Shown here in pieces: positions 43,572-55,800 of a stretch of 64,000 nucleotides of DNA; the first letter of the stretch is position 1, and the number at the start of each line of letters is the position of its first letter. The position numbers were made by a program, and so were the translations under genes. Under the pieces are notes generated by a model, which saw only the letters and a list, made by a program, of their open reading frames with translations, was not told where the DNA came from and searched no databases. Source of the stretch: Taudactylus pleione (lineage: Eukaryota; Chordata; Amphibia; Anura; Myobatrachidae); NCBI GenBank assembly GCA_031769625.1, contig JAUIMM010000885.1:4483001-4547000 (forward strand). The letters run 5' to 3'.

Positions 43572-44611
43572 GGGGGTCTATTTACTAAGCAGTGTTAGGA
43601 TGCAGAGGGGAATTCAATTAGAAGCAAAGTTTTCACCTGTCGGACTTTTCGCTTCGACGCCTGTTTCAGAGGCGAATTTATTCTGTGCGCGTCCCCGCTT
43701 TTCGCCTAATTCAATTGCAAAACAGGCGCAAACGGAAATAGGCGAATGCGGAACACGCAAAAAGTACTGAAAGAATTGGGGAAATCAGTCTGTACCCCAG
43801 AAAAAGATTCATTAACATAGGGAATCAATATAGATAATAGCCCTAATAAGACTATTTTGGGTAATTAAGTTGTGTAAATTGCTTGCTATTAGTGTCTTTG
43901 TAAAAGTGGCGAAGAATGGCATAAAGCTGTATTTTTTTGGTGAATATAAGTATTCCTGTCAAATTTGGGGTACTTGAAAATGGGTGCTAGCATGTTTTTA
44001 TGTCTCTAAAGTGAACATTTTAAAAACATGAAAAATCCACCTGCTGCATGCACCTGCAATCCCAAAAACACCTTACCCATACTTGGTGACCCCCAAGAAG
44101 TCTATTTTGCAACTCTTTATGTTTATCCCTCCACTTTTTAAATTTTCACCCCAAAAATGACATCTCTTTTTTGGGGTGTTCTTAGGGTTTTTTTTTTTTT
44201 TTGCAGATTTGTCCTTTGTGGGATTGTCCCAAGGGTTCTGAGTCTTTTCCCCACGTTTGCACCCCAAAATAAAGATTTTGCATTTCTTTTCACCTGCTAT
44301 TGATTGGAGAATCTTTTTTGGAGAATTGTTTCCGCTTAGGCGAAATTGTCCTGGAATTGAATTTAGCAAATTTTTTTTCTGCTAAATTTTCTAAACAGAA
44401 CAGGCAAAAAAGGCTTTTCGCCTCTAATTGAATATGGCCCACAGAGTTAAAAGTGATAAGAAAATGACTAGGTGCCAGCCAATCAGCTCCCAACTGTCAT
44501 CTCACAGGCTGTGTTTGAAAAATGACAGGTGGGAGCTGATTGGCTGGCACCTTATCACTTTCTTATCGCTTTTCACTCTGTCTCCTAACACTGCTTAGTA
44601 ACTAGACCCCC
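43572..44611. mobile_element. tctatttactaagc MITE interrupted by a second MITE
   Basis: The left 35 bp (43572-43607) and the right part (44442-44611) are the two pieces of one element with GGGGGTCTATTTACTAAGCA ends. Joined in order, they have the arm order of 29097-29284. The interruption is the GAATTCAATTAG element at 43608-44440. Confidence 0.8.
43608..44440. mobile_element. Nested 833-bp MITE with GGGAATTCAATTAGA-type ends
   Basis: Left 'gggaattcaattagaagc', right end reverse-complemented 'gggccatattcaattagagg'. CAGAG occurs at both edges (43603-43607 and 44442-44446), fitting a target duplication of about 5 bp. It is related to 9349-10732. Internal 'ttttcgcctctaattg' and 'gcgcaaacgg' blocks are non-coding. 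Confidence 0.75.
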
Positions 44612-45734
44612 AGGTCTCTTAACTGTCTAAGGGGTCTATTTACTACAAAATACACTTCCTCACTTCGGCTCCATATGATAAATCAGTGGCCGAGCCAGCC
44701 ATCCACATGCAGACACATGGACAATGGCATAGAAATGCTGATAGTCGCCATAGTTGTACGGAACAGCGGCCGCAGAGGCACCTGACTCGGAAGCTTTCTG
44801 TCCTTGGTGCATTCTCAATGTTTGCACTGAGAGCAAAATATCCTGACATGATCTTACAGACATCAAAGGTTAAAGGTGCCCGTAGTACCCCCCCCCCCTA
44901 ATTATTTATACCTATTGCTCAGTGTGTATTAAGTGAAGGAAACAGTTAATCCTCCGATTATATAAATATGAACAGATCTATAGTGAATAAAGTGAAATGA
45001 ATCCTCGACAATGATAAAGTGATCAGAGATTATCATATATAATTTGCAGGCTCTCATTCTTGCAGGTATGTCGTTAGAACACCAGTGTAATTTTCTTTGA
45101 GGCAATTGAGCTGGAAACTGACATGCTACAATCAGATGAAATTACTCTTGCATTTTCCCGTCGACAGCCCTCTCCTAAAGACATGCTTAAAAAGCCAGCA
45201 TTAAAGGTTATTCAGCCTTTCTAGAGAAACATTTGAATACCAAAGTAGTTAATGATTATGGGATTGGAACAAGTACGGTCTGAAGGAAAGCAATGTTATA
45301 TTGCTCTAGTGCCAGGAATCATTTAATTAGATGTTGTCGTTAATACAATATCACTGGGCATGGATTGAAGCCATCAACAAAGGCACATAGTACTAGTACA
45401 TACTACAATGTTATTATTTTTTTTTCTCTTTGAATAGGAATTATACACATGATTGAAATGCTGCTATTTTTTTTCAATGTGTAGCTGTATTTCTCTATGT
45501 GACTGACGTGCTCAGTCCATGATAAAAGAAGGCTAAAAGCAATAAAAATGAAATGCTACCAGTAAGTGTAGAAGCAAGAGCTGGAATTGTGTAGCGGACA
45601 CCTACTGGAGTTATTACAGCAGGAGAATTGCAGGGGGAGCTGGCATGTTCCAATGTATGTGCCTGATCTGTGTGCACTGCTGGGGCAGTGCTTGTTCCAG
45701 TGGTGGGCACTGTGTGTGTTGGGGTAGCATGGTG
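44612..45734. other. Unassigned sequence
   Basis: 44633-44660 starts like another GGGGTCTATTTACTA element without a right end. A C-run lies at 44889-44898. 44900-45734 has no recognised feature. Confidence 0.4.
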
Positions 45735-45795
45735 GTTCCAAGATTTCTCTCGTGCTGTCCCACTGCTCTGGAACACACTCCCTTTCACTATCAGA

Positions 45796-46532
45796 GGGGC
45801 CTATTCATCAACACTAAAATAACGTTTTTAAGGACATTTTCCTTAATTAACGTTAGTTTAGTATTCATGAACACACTTAGCAAGAAGATATCAGTGATAT
45901 CTCCTGTGCTAAGTCCCCCTGCGTTAATTTCCACACTCCCCATACATTAGAACATTAGTATGGGGATATGGAAATTGTGGTATTCATCAAATTCCGAAAA
46001 TTATGCATTTTTGGAATTTTATGGAGTTACTATTCGCCACTGTGAGGTGGCGAATAGCAAGTGACACTTACCTGCTTCCAGATGGTGAGGTCCCCCGGCA
46101 TCTTCCTCCAGCGCTCTGGTCCATCCTCTGGCTCCTGGGGCTGTGTAGAGAAGTGTTCTCCCAGCAGAACACAATAAAGTTTAGAATTTTTTTTTTCTAA
46201 ACTGTACTGTGGGCTGCTGGGAGAACACGTGACAGCACAGCCACCGGAGCCGGAGGTGCTGCAGCGGGCAGGTAAGTGCAGGGATGGGGAGGAGGTGAGC
46301 GGGGGGGGGACAAACTTACCGCCGCTGAACTGATTCCAGCTGCGGTAAGATAGTGTATACAGAGATAACTATCTATTTCCCGAAAAGCTGTCATCGCAAA
46401 AATGACGGCTTTTCAGCATAGATAGTTATGGGGAGGAGGAATGATGAATTCCTCCGGTAATTAGGTAGAACTCCGTGCGAGTTCTAAACCTAATTACCTC
46501 CAGAGAATTTTAAGGTATGATGAATAGGCCCC
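45796..46532. mobile_element. 737-bp MITE in a LINE, AGA duplication
   Basis: The left end is GGGGCCTATTCATCAACACT, and the right end reverse-complements to GGGGCCTATTCATCATACCT. AGA flanks each side (45793-45795 and 46533-46535). Its insertion interrupts the LINE coding end, so it is younger. Internal pairs such as 'gatagtgtatacagagataactatc' form hairpins. Confidence 0.8.
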
Positions 46533-47010
46533 AGACTCTCTTCCAGCATCCTCATCTTCAAATGAGACCTTAAGACTTAATCCCAGGTCACCCTCCTGGA
46601 TACACTCCTCCCCCCCAGACTGTAATCCCTCATGGGCAGGGCCCTTTTCCCTCATGCTCTCCTATCTCTGAGACTGGTGTGTTTTCGCTCTACTGCCTCT
46701 GACTCCTACCACTGTCATACTGTCCAACCGGCCACTTGTTCTGCACATGCTGTTACTAGCCCCATGTTTCATTGTATCCTACTCTTCATACTCCATTCCT
46801 CCTGACTCCACACTGCCTCTTGGTTATAGAGATGGACCTTGGCATAGCCTATAACGGGTGTCTAGGGAGCCAAGTTAAGGGGTTCCAGCTAAAACCTTGC
46901 TTCCAATTGATCAGGGCCCACTCTGACTGGTTGTATCATTATGTTTATTCAGTATTTCTCTAAAAATGTAATTATTTTGTTTAGTCTCCATATGGCACCG
47001 TATAAATACA

Positions 47011-47012
<2 letters not shown>

Positions 47013-47062
<50 letters not shown>
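47013..47062 (+). repeat. (TAA)n tail of a LINE
   Basis: About 16 trinucleotides directly after the LINE 3' UTR. Confidence 0.9.
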
Positions 47063-47566
47063 TGTGTGTGCTGGGGGGGATGGTATTTGGTAGAGGCTGT
47101 GCAGTGTGTGTTTCCATAAGAATGAAAATGAATACAGTATAAATATTGTCAGACTCTATATATTTATACTGGTAGGATGGGGTGGAGGTTGTGATAATGG
47201 AGTTCTAGTAAAAAACAAAATGCTGGGATCAGATCCAGAGCTGTATGGGGGAGGGATAGAGTATTAATGATGGAAGTCTTCATACTGCATAGATGTGATG
47301 GAGCACTTTGGCACTTTTCAAAAATTTACTTTAATCATTTTATCCCCAGTAAATAAATACTGGCTCATGTCCGGGTGCCGCTGCAGGGAAGGAGCTGCCA
47401 AACGCCCGCTGGTAACAAAATCTCAGGCAAATGGAGTAGTTAGCGGTGGTGCCTCTCCGGCTCAGTGCCTCCCTGCGGCACAAGACCGGCCGAGCGCATT
47501 GCGCCGGCTCTGACTGTCTCTGTGCAATAGTTCTGACCATATTGTCTTTGTGGGCTGAAGTTTATT
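47063..47566. other. Unassigned sequence
   Basis: No coding or repeat structure recognised. Confidence 0.4.
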
Positions 47567-47935
47567 TACCGGCATCCGGAATGCCAGACGTCTGAATCTC
47601 GACGCTGGAAGCCCGACTGTACTAAAGACAGACACCTATCTGAAGACAGAAGCCGAAATCCCAATGCCCAGCATCCCATACAAAGGTAAGAATGGACTGT
47701 TAGCTGTTAGCCGGGGGGGGAGGGTTAGTTTGAGGCACCCCCGAGAGAACTTATGGTTAGGCACCCCCCGGGGAGGTATAGGGTTAGGCAAAGGGAAGGA
47801 GGGGTTAGGGTTAGGCATCATTTGTGGTAGGTTAGGGTTAGGCACCACTAAGGGAAGGTTAGGGTTAGGGGGGGAGAGTTATGGTACTTACCAGCCCCAG
47901 TCGGGATCCTGACGGTTCAGGCTTCCAGCATCGGT
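47567..47935. mobile_element. MITE with TTAGGG-like internal array
   Basis: 'accggcatccggaatgccag' at the left and 'cttccagcatcggtatt' at the right flank an array of GGGTTAGGGTTAGGCA units (47710-47880). Same family as 30762-31335. Confidence 0.65.
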
Positions 47936-47974
47936 ATTTAGTCCACTGGCAATACATCCAGCGGCATGTATAGT

Positions 47975-48262
47975 CTCTGTGCAATTGTTCTGAGAACCAT
48001 ATTGTATGTGTGCCATTGTTCTGAGACCCATATTGTATGTGTGCCATTGTTCTGTGACCCATATTGTCTGTGTGCCATTGTTCTGTGACCCATATTGTAT
48101 GTGTGCCATTGTTCTGTGACCCATATTGTCTGTGTGCCATTGTTCTGTGACCCATATTGTATGTGTGCCATTGTTCTGTGACCCATATTGTCTGTGTGCC
48201 ATTATTCTACGCCCTGTGTAGTCTATGTGCAATTGTTCTGTGACCCATATTGTCTGTGTGCT
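47975..48262. repeat. 31-bp minisatellite, about 9 units
   Basis: A core of 'gtgccattgttctgtgaccc' plus 'atattgt(a/c)t' with a 31-bp period. Alternating 'gtatgtgtg' and 'gtctgtgtg' variants suggest a 62-bp higher-order unit. Long open frames in all minus-strand phases are a by-product of the period. Confidence 0.9.
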
Positions 48263-48464
48263 CCGCACACTCTACACCCCTTATAAATACAGTATACTAA
48301 TGATCACAGTACTCATCCAGGAAGTGGATTTCACTTAACCAAGATCGCAATTACCAAATCGCTGTGGGTTTTTCAAACACAGTAATTAATTTACACTTTT
48401 AAGTGTCCTTCATAGCTTTCACCCACTGTGTTATGCTGCTAGCTGCTCCCTCTGAGATTAGTTA

Positions 48465-48715
48465 GGGCCAAATGTAATAGGGTGAGAGTTTAGAAAATGT
48501 GAGACTTTAGCAGTAATCTGTCACATTGGTCGAGTTTTATCTTCAAAATGGGAAAACATCTGGATGAGAGTTTAAATCATGAGAGTTTTTTGAGTATGAA
48601 ACACATGCGAGTTTGCTCTGTTGCTTTATTTTTAGACTCTATTACATTGGCCGAGTTTAAAAAGTATGAGAAAACTCTCACATTTTCTAAACTCTCACCC
48701 TATTACATGTGGACC
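48465..48715. mobile_element. 251-bp palindromic MITE
   Basis: Left 'gggccaaatgtaatagggtg' and right end reverse-complemented 'ggtccacatgtaatagggtg', followed in both arms by 'agagtttagaaaatgtgaga'. The core has 'gccgagtttaaaaagt / ttggtcgagttttat' symmetry. Confidence 0.8.
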
Positions 48716-48815
48716 TACTGTAAATGTCTGATAGTAAGTGGGCAACGTGAATGAGTGAATCACAATTTGATTTCATAAGTAAAAATAATATATATATAGG
48801 ATAAACTTACCCTAA

Positions 48816-49167
48816 AAGGTGGGTACACACTAAACGATGTGCTCACGTTGCGATATCGTGAGCGATTTCCTTTGAACTCACCCTGGCAGTTCCCAGGCAC
48901 TCCAGGTCATGATATGGTGCTAAAAAGTGTCCAATCTGACCAACGATCTTTTGTGCATCCTTAACGATTTCCAGTGCGTCGTGTATGAGATTGGCAGATC
49001 TTGCCTGCTACAGTCAAGATATGAAGATGTGATGTACAGTACAACCCGCGGGTAAGCATCGCCATTGTATGGACACTCAAGATTTGGACATATTTTACAC
49101 AATTTGCCGTTGCGATGCATCAAAATCTGGCGAATTGTGCAAAATATCATCTAGTGTGTATGCACCT
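48816..49167. mobile_element. 352-bp MITE, TAA duplication (TAA family)
   Basis: The left end is AAGGTGGGTACACACTAAACG. The right end reverse-complements to AGGTGCATACACACTAGATG. TAA flanks both sides (48813-48815 and 49168-49170). Same family as 34464-34804 and 2092-2458. Confidence 0.8.
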
Positions 49168-49215
49168 TAAGCCGCAAATGTTATGCGGAAATTCAGCCAA
49201 ATCGCAGACAACAGA

Positions 49216-49835
49216 GGACCTCATTCAGAGTCGGTCATTGCGGCTGCACGGTCGTACGCCACCGATGTTCGCTAAACTGCGCATGCGTAAAATTCGCAAT
49301 GCGCGTGCGCAAACTAGCTGTTACGATCGGAAATATCTCTCTCCTTGAACTTGGCCAGGTCGTTAGTTTGAGTGACAGGATGAGGCATTTGTGGGTGGTA
49401 ACAGGGGAAGGTGCTTGTGAACGGGGGAGTGGAGATCCGAACGCAGGCGTGCCTGACTATGCAAACGGCGTTTTATGGGAGTGCATACGGTTTATGGGAG
49501 TGCATAATTAACAAAGTAGCGTCATGACACATGTGACATGGGAGGTTTGTACACTGACATGATCGTAGAGCTTAAGAGAGGGTATGGTCAACCTTAAGCT
49601 CTACGACCAGCTCCGATGGTTCCCGATGGTCTTGATTAATCCTTAAATGCCCTGAGATGACGTGTAAAGCGAACGAGAAGGGGGCGTATTTTTTGTCTTA
49701 CGGCCGCATCCTCCCCTTGGTCGTCCATCTAACGATCCCATCTTAACGACGCAACTTGCGAGTGCATCGTTTGCATATCCGGCCCCTTTTCCCTTACGAC
49801 CTTGCGGCCGCAACGACCGACTCTGGATGAGGTCC
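49216..49835. mobile_element. 620-bp MITE of the ATTCAGA family, AGA duplication
   Basis: The left end is GGACCTCATTCAGAGTCGGT, and the right end reverse-complements to GGACCTCATCCAGAGTCGGT. AGA flanks both sides (49213-49215 and 49836-49838). It includes an 'gcttaagagag... / ttaagctctacga' hairpin at about 49565-49606. Confidence 0.85.
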
Positions 49836-49838
49836 AGA

Positions 49839-50423
49839 ATTTCTAGAGTGAGAACCCTAATAATTCAATAATTAAAGTAATCCTGACTTGTTCACAAAAT
49901 AAATATACAATATAAAGGAAGGATGAGAGACCGTATTGGAACATGTACAGATGTGTCCTCGCTTACTGGTTGTCCATACGCCATGCGGTGCGAGCTGCCC
50001 AGCACAAGGAGCAGTAGACCATAGTTTTCTTTAGATCTTGCGACTTGCTTTAATCACAGACACAGCCAAAAGCTGCTCACAATGTACTAGAGACGCTGGG
50101 CTGCGACACGTACAAAATGACAGATGTGATACAACGGACCTTGGCGCGAGGAGACAAACATTCACTGCATGGTAAATTTCTCAGTGTTCCCTATTAATGT
50201 AGTTTTGTCATTGCTGTGTGTTTTAATTATGTGCATAAGACACACAAATGGAGCGAAAAAGACGCTCTGTATGGCAGAGTCGCACAGAACCGGACGTGCT
50301 GGCTCTTTGGCGCAACTGAAGCAACAGTAAGAAAGAACAAGTCTGGATGTGGAGTGATTATGAAACAACTGAAAAGACTGTAAAATATATAAAATACAAA
50401 GTACTGTACTTTAAAAGGGAATC
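49839..50423. other. Unassigned sequence
   Basis: No coding or repeat structure recognised. Confidence 0.4.
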
Positions 50424-51004
50424 GGTATGTAATACCGCTGGCCGCATGGCCGGCAGTACGATTCCCGGCAGCGTCAGGCCGACAGAGGAAGAGATCACGG
50501 CAGCGGCAGCCCGACAGCGCTGGAAATATTGATCATCCCCAGGTAAGTACTAACTAACCTAAACTACACCCCTAACCCTAACCCTCCCTTAGGGGTGCCA
50601 AACCCTAACCTCCCCCCCAAGTGCCTAACCCTAATCCCTCCTTTAAGTGCCTAAACCTAACCCCCCCTTCCCCGCTGCCTAAGTCCCCCGAGGTGGTGCC
50701 TAACCCTAAGTCTCCCTAAGTCTCCCCCATGGGTGCCTAACCCTAACCCCCCCTTCCCCTAGCCTAACCCTCTCGGGGGGTGCCTAACCCTAAGTCCGCC
50801 CTGGGAGCCCTAAACCTAAACACGGCTGTCCGCTCACGGCACCCGCCAGCCCTTCGATCGGGATGCCGGGTGCCGGTCTGCCGGCACAGGGGTAATGACA
50901 GGCGTCTAGATTTCAGACACCTGTCATTTAACCCTAGCCGGGATTGAGGAGTCGGGAAGCCGGCGGTCGGAATTGCGGCCCCCGGCATCGTAAACGTATA
51001 CCCT
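50424..51004. mobile_element. TTAGG-array MITE family member (minus orientation)
   Basis: 'ggccgcatggccggcagtac' on the left and 'agccggcggtcggaattgcg' on the right enclose a CCCTAACC-type array (50560-50830). The block order is the reverse complement of 30762-31335. It ends 63 bp before hAT copy 2. Confidence 0.7.
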
Positions 51005-51217
51005 TTATTACCTGCTATTTCTTTCTCATTAAAGTATGGCTTAATCTACATGGATCAATATTTAAAGGGATGAGCGGGTTCAGATTTCAGAAATCTGAAC
51101 CCCCCCGAACCCCCCCGATTTATCCGAATCGGGCTCGACTTTTCCCGCCTGACTCGGAACTGACAACGAGGCAAAACGTCAACATCCCACCTTCCGGATA
51201 TCACGGGTTTTGGATTC

Positions 51218-51249
51218 TATAAAAGGTCCCCGCGTCTGCGCCATTTCTC
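51218..51249 (+). promoter_or_regulatory. TATA box with downstream YY1-like motif (hAT copy 2)
   Basis: TATAAAAGG at 51218-51226 and GCGCCATTTCTC at 51238-51249, in the same arrangement as in copy 1 (40340-40308). The transcription start is inferred to lie around 51245-51250, about 1.6 kb before the start codon, so the tandem array would be leader or intron. Confidence 0.65.
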
Positions 51250-51594
51250 ACTCCGGCTGTGTACAGTGAAGAGGGAGGGTGGGAGCTAGGGCTGGCTGGG
51301 CTGTGTTGTGCTGCTGTTGTCTATAGGGGCTGTGACCACTCAGTCCATAGGGGCTGACTGGGCTGTGTTGTGCTGCTGTTGTCCATAGGGGCTAACTGGG
51401 CTGTGTTGTGCTGCTGTCATAGGGGCCGGCTGGGCTGTGTTGTGCAGTCAGTTGTCCATAGGGGCTGTGTCCACTCCAAAGTCTATAGGGGCTGGCTGGA
51501 CTGTGTTGTGCAGTGTCCCATAAAAGCTGTAGTCCTAGAGGGGTGCTGTAGTGTTGTCCAGGGGGTGATCTGTGCATCAGGGGTGCTCCCCCAA

Positions 51595-52830
51595 AGTGCA
51601 CTCCAAAAAAAAATATTATTTTTTTTTGTGTTTGTGAATTGTGTGTGCAGTAGCTGCACGTGCATCAACAAAGTAGCGTCAAGCGTGCGCCTGTGTCATA
51701 AGTGAAGGGCCGGCTGGCTTGACCGTTAAAGGGTGCTGTAACCCCCAAAGTGCACTCCAAACAAAATAAAAAATTATTTTTTGTGTTTGTGAATTGTGTG
51801 CACAGTAGCCGCACGTGCAACAACAAAGTAGCGCCAAGCGTGCGCCTGTGTCCCATAAGTAAAGGGCTGGCTGGCTTGACCGTTAAAGGGTGCTGTAACC
51901 CCCAAAGTGCACTCCAAAAAAATAAAAAAAACTATTTTTTTGTGTTTGTGAATTGTGTGTGCAGTAGCCGCACGTGCATCAACAAAGTAGCGCCAAGCGT
52001 GCACCTGTGTAGTAAGTAAAGGGCCGGCTGGCTCATCTGTTAAAGGGTGGTGTAACCCCCAAAGTGCACTCCAAACAAAATTAAAAAATATTTTAAAGGG
52101 TGCTGTAACGCCCAAAGTGCACTCCAAAAAAAATAAAAAAATATATATTTTTTGTGAATTGCGTGAGCAGTAGCCGCACGTGCATCAACAAAGTAGCGTC
52201 AAGCGTGTGCCTGGGTCATAAGTGAAGGGCCGTCTGGCTCATCCATTAAAGGGTGCTGTAACCCCCAAAGTGCACTCCAAAAAATATATTTTTTTTTCTG
52301 TGTTTGTGAATTGTGTGCACTCTACGTGCATCCTCAAAGCAGCAGCGCCAAGCGTGCGTCTGTCTGTTAACCCCCAAAGTGTACTCCAACAAAAATAAAA
52401 CATTTTCTTCTGTGTTTGTGAATTACCTGCATTGTACGTGCATCCTCAAAGCTGCAGCGCCAAGCGTGCGTCTGTCTGTTAAAGGGTGGTGTAAACCCCA
52501 AAGTGCACTCCAACAAAATTAAAACATTTTCTTCTGTGTTTGTGAATTGTCTGCACTGTACGTGCATCCTCAAAGCAGCAGCGCCAAGCGTGCATCTGTC
52601 TGTTAAAGGGTGGTGTAACCCTCAAAGTGCGCTCCACAAAAAATAAAAAAATCTTCTTTTTTTTCTGTCTTTGTGAATTGTGTGCACTGTAGCTGCACGT
52701 GCATGAACAAAGGAGCAGCGCCAAGCATGCGCCTGTGTCCCATAAGTAAAGAGCCGGCTGGCTCATTTCTTAAAGGGTGCTGTAACCCACAAAGTGCACT
52801 AGTCTCCAACAAAAATAAAATAAATATTTT
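51595..52830 (+). repeat. Leader tandem array (copy 2), diverged units
   Basis: About nine units of 110-160 bp, with markers 'cacgtgcatcaacaaagtag' at about 51657, 51811, 51970 and 52178 and 'acgtgcatcctcaaagc' at about 52324, 52436 and 52560. The first four keep GCACGTGC with the 'ccggctggct' block. The later ones ('agcagcagcgccaagcgtgc', 'gtctgtctgtt') are the subtype that gave rise to the array inside the transposase of copy 1. One partial unit (52075-52130) is also present. Confidence 0.85.
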
Positions 52831-52878
52831 CTGTGTTTATGTGCGCCTTAGCCGCACGTATATATCAATAAAACATAA

Positions 52879-55800
52879 ATGGAGGACCAAACTTTCTCCG
52901 ATAAAAATAAAATAGGGAAAGGTCAAGAACCACTTCCTCCTAGTGCTGAAGCTGCTGCCACTAGTCATGACATAGACGATAAAATGCCATCAACGTCGTC
53001 TGCCAAGGCCGATGCCCAATGTCATAGTAGAGGGCACATACAATCCCAAATGACAAAGTTCAGGAAAATGACCTTAAAAAAAACATTTAAATCATTTGAG
53101 GAGAAACGTAGACTTGCCAATATGCCATTTACAACACGGAGTGGCAAGGAACGGCTAAGGTCTTTCCCTATGTTCATGACTAGTGGTTCAGCTTCACATG
53201 ACGATGGAAGCCCTCCTTCCCACTAAAAAAATCAAACGAGTTAAGCTGGCAAAAGCACAGCGAAGAACTGTGCGTTCTAAGAAGATATCACAAATCCCCA
53301 AGGAGAGTCCAAGTGTGGTGGCGGTTGCGATGCCTGACCTTCCCAGCACTGGACGGGAAGAGGTGGCTCTTTCCACCATTTGCACGCCCCCTGCAAGTGC
53401 TGAAAGGAGCACCCACAGTCCACTTGCTGATATGCAAATTGAAGATGTCACTGTTGAAGTACAACAGGATAAGGATACTGGTGTAGCTGGCGCTTAGGAG
53501 GAAGTTGGCGAGGAGGATTCTGATGGTGATGTGGTTTCTTTAAATCAGGCTCCGGGGGAGACAGTTGTTGTCCGTGGTATGAAATAGCCCATCACAGTCA
53601 TGCCTGGGCAGAAGACCAAAAATTCCACCTCCTTGGTCTGGCGATATTTCTATTCAAATCCGGACAATACCTGTCTTGCCATATGTACCATACGTAAAGG
53701 TGAAATAAGTAGGGGTAGGGACGTTAACCACACAGGAACATCCTCCCTTATACATCACCTGCAGTGCGTTCATAAAAAGTTACTGTCAAGTTCAGAAACT
53801 TTGGCTAAGACTGTAAGCAGTCCAGGGACACCTAAATCCCTTTGTCCTGTTGTATCCAAGCGCCTGCAAACCACACCATCAACTCCCTCCTCGTCAATTT
53901 CCTCCTAAGTCAGGATCGGAAGTAGTCCTGCAGGCCATGTCACTGGCATGACTGACTCTCCTATCCGGGATTCCACCGGAGGATCCCGCATTGCTACGCC
54001 TACTGCTGCCACTGCTGCTGTTGCTGGTGGGAGTCGTTCATCATCCCAGAGAGGAAGTAGGAACACCACTACTTTTACTAAACAATTGACCCTCCAACAG
54101 TCCTTAGCGAGGAGGATGAAGTACGACAGCAGTCATCCTGAAGCAAAACGTATAACTGAGGCCTTGACTGCTATGTTGGTGTTAGACGTGCGTCCGGTAT
54201 CCGCCATTAGTGCAGTGGGATTTAGACAATTGATGGAGGTAATGTGTCCCCGGTTCCAAATTCCGTCTAGATTCCACTTCACTAGGCAGGCGATACCGAG
54301 ATTGTATAGAAACGTCAGAAAGTGTCCTCAGTGTCCTGAAAAATGCGGTTGTACCCAATGTCCACTTAACCATGGACATGTGGACAAGTGGAACAGGGCA
54401 GACTAAGGACTATATGACTGTGACAGCCCACAGGGCTGGGTAGATGTATCACCTTACGTAGCAACAACAGCAGCGTCACCAGTATCAGCATCTCAGAAAC
54501 GCCAGCTCATTCCAAGGCAGGTTACTCTGTGTATCACTGGTTTCAGTAAGAGGCACACCACCGACAACCTCTTCGAGAAACTGAGGGAAATCATCGCCCA
54601 GTGGCTTATCCCACTTAGACTCTCCTAGGGATTTGTGATATCTGACAATGCCACCAATATTGTGCGGGCATTACATCTGGGCAAATACCAGCATGTCCCA
54701 TGTTTTGCTCACACAATAAACTTGGTGGTGCAGAATTTTCTGAAAGCGACAGGGGTGTGCAGGAGACGCTTTGGGTGGCCCGAAAACTTTCTTGCCACTT
54801 TCGCCATTCAGCGACTGCGTGCCGAAGACTGGAGCGCCAGCAAACACTCTTGAATCTGCCCCACCATCACCTGAAGCAAGAGGGTGTGACGCGGTGGAAC
54901 TCAACCCTCTATACGCTTCAGAGGATGGAGGAGCAGCAAAAGGCCATTCAAGCCTATACATCCACCTATGACAAAGGCAAAGGAGGGGGTATGCACCTGA
55001 CTTAAGCACAGTGGAGAATGATTCCTGTGTTGTGCAAGGTTCTCCAGCCATTCGAAGTTGCCACACGTGAAGTCAGTTCAGACACTGCCAGCTTGAGTCA
55101 GGTCATTCCCCTCATCAGGCGTTTGCAGAAGCAGCTGGAGAAAGTGAAGGAGGAGCTAAGATGGAGCGATTCCGCTCGGCATGTGGGACTTGTGGATGAA
55201 GCCCTTCATTTGCTTTGCCAGGATTCCAGGGTGGTCAATCTGCTGAAATCAGACCACTACATTTTGGCCACTGTGCTCAATCCTAGGTTTAAAGCCTATG
55301 TGGTGTCTCTCTTTCCGGCTGACACAAGCCTGCAGAGGTGCAAAGAACTGCTGGTGAGAACACTGTCAGCTGAAGCGGAACATGACACGTCAACAGCTCC
55401 TTCTTCATTTTCTCCCGCAACTGGGGCTGCCAGGAAAAAACTTAGGTATCCTAAGCAACCCGCTGATGGTGATGCAGGGCAGGCAGGACCAAGTTTGGAC
55501 ATCTGGTCTGGACTGAAGGACCTGGCAACAATTTCTGACATGTCTACTGTCACTGCATATGATACTGTCACCATTGACAGAATGGTGGAGGATTACATCG
55601 GTGAAAGCATCCAAGTAGGCATGTCAGACAGTGTCCATACCTGTACTGGCAGGAAAAAGAGGCAATTTTGAGGCCCCTGTACAAACTGGCTCTATTTTAC
55701 CTGAGTTGCCCCCCCTCCAGTGTGTACTCCAAAAGAGTGTTTAGTGCAGCCGGGAACCTTGTCAGCGAAAGGCGTAGGAGGTTGCTTCTACAAAATGTGG

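Larger units (their letters stand above)
45735..47062 (+). mobile_element. CR1/L2-type LINE 3' end split by a MITE
   Basis: 45735-45792 encodes the last RT-proximal motif (DFSRAVPLLWNTLPFTIR, canonical AAPxLWNxLP). The gene then resumes after the MITE with 46536-46660, reading DSLPASSSSNETLRLNP-like text. The 3' UTR follows ('cagactgtaatccctcatgg', 'gggcagggccc', 'tggcaccgtataaataca') and a (TAA)n tail at 47013-47062. Same class as the LINE at 285-1210 but in the opposite orientation. Confidence 0.8.

Noticed and set aside
47975..48262. 31-bp repeats as a CRISPR array
   Set aside because: There are no spacers; units abut directly as a minisatellite.
47888..48268. Long minus-strand frames rich in GHRTMAHTQYGSQNN-like repeats as a protein
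   Set aside because: All three phases are open because of the 31-bp period, and no start context or flanking gene is present.
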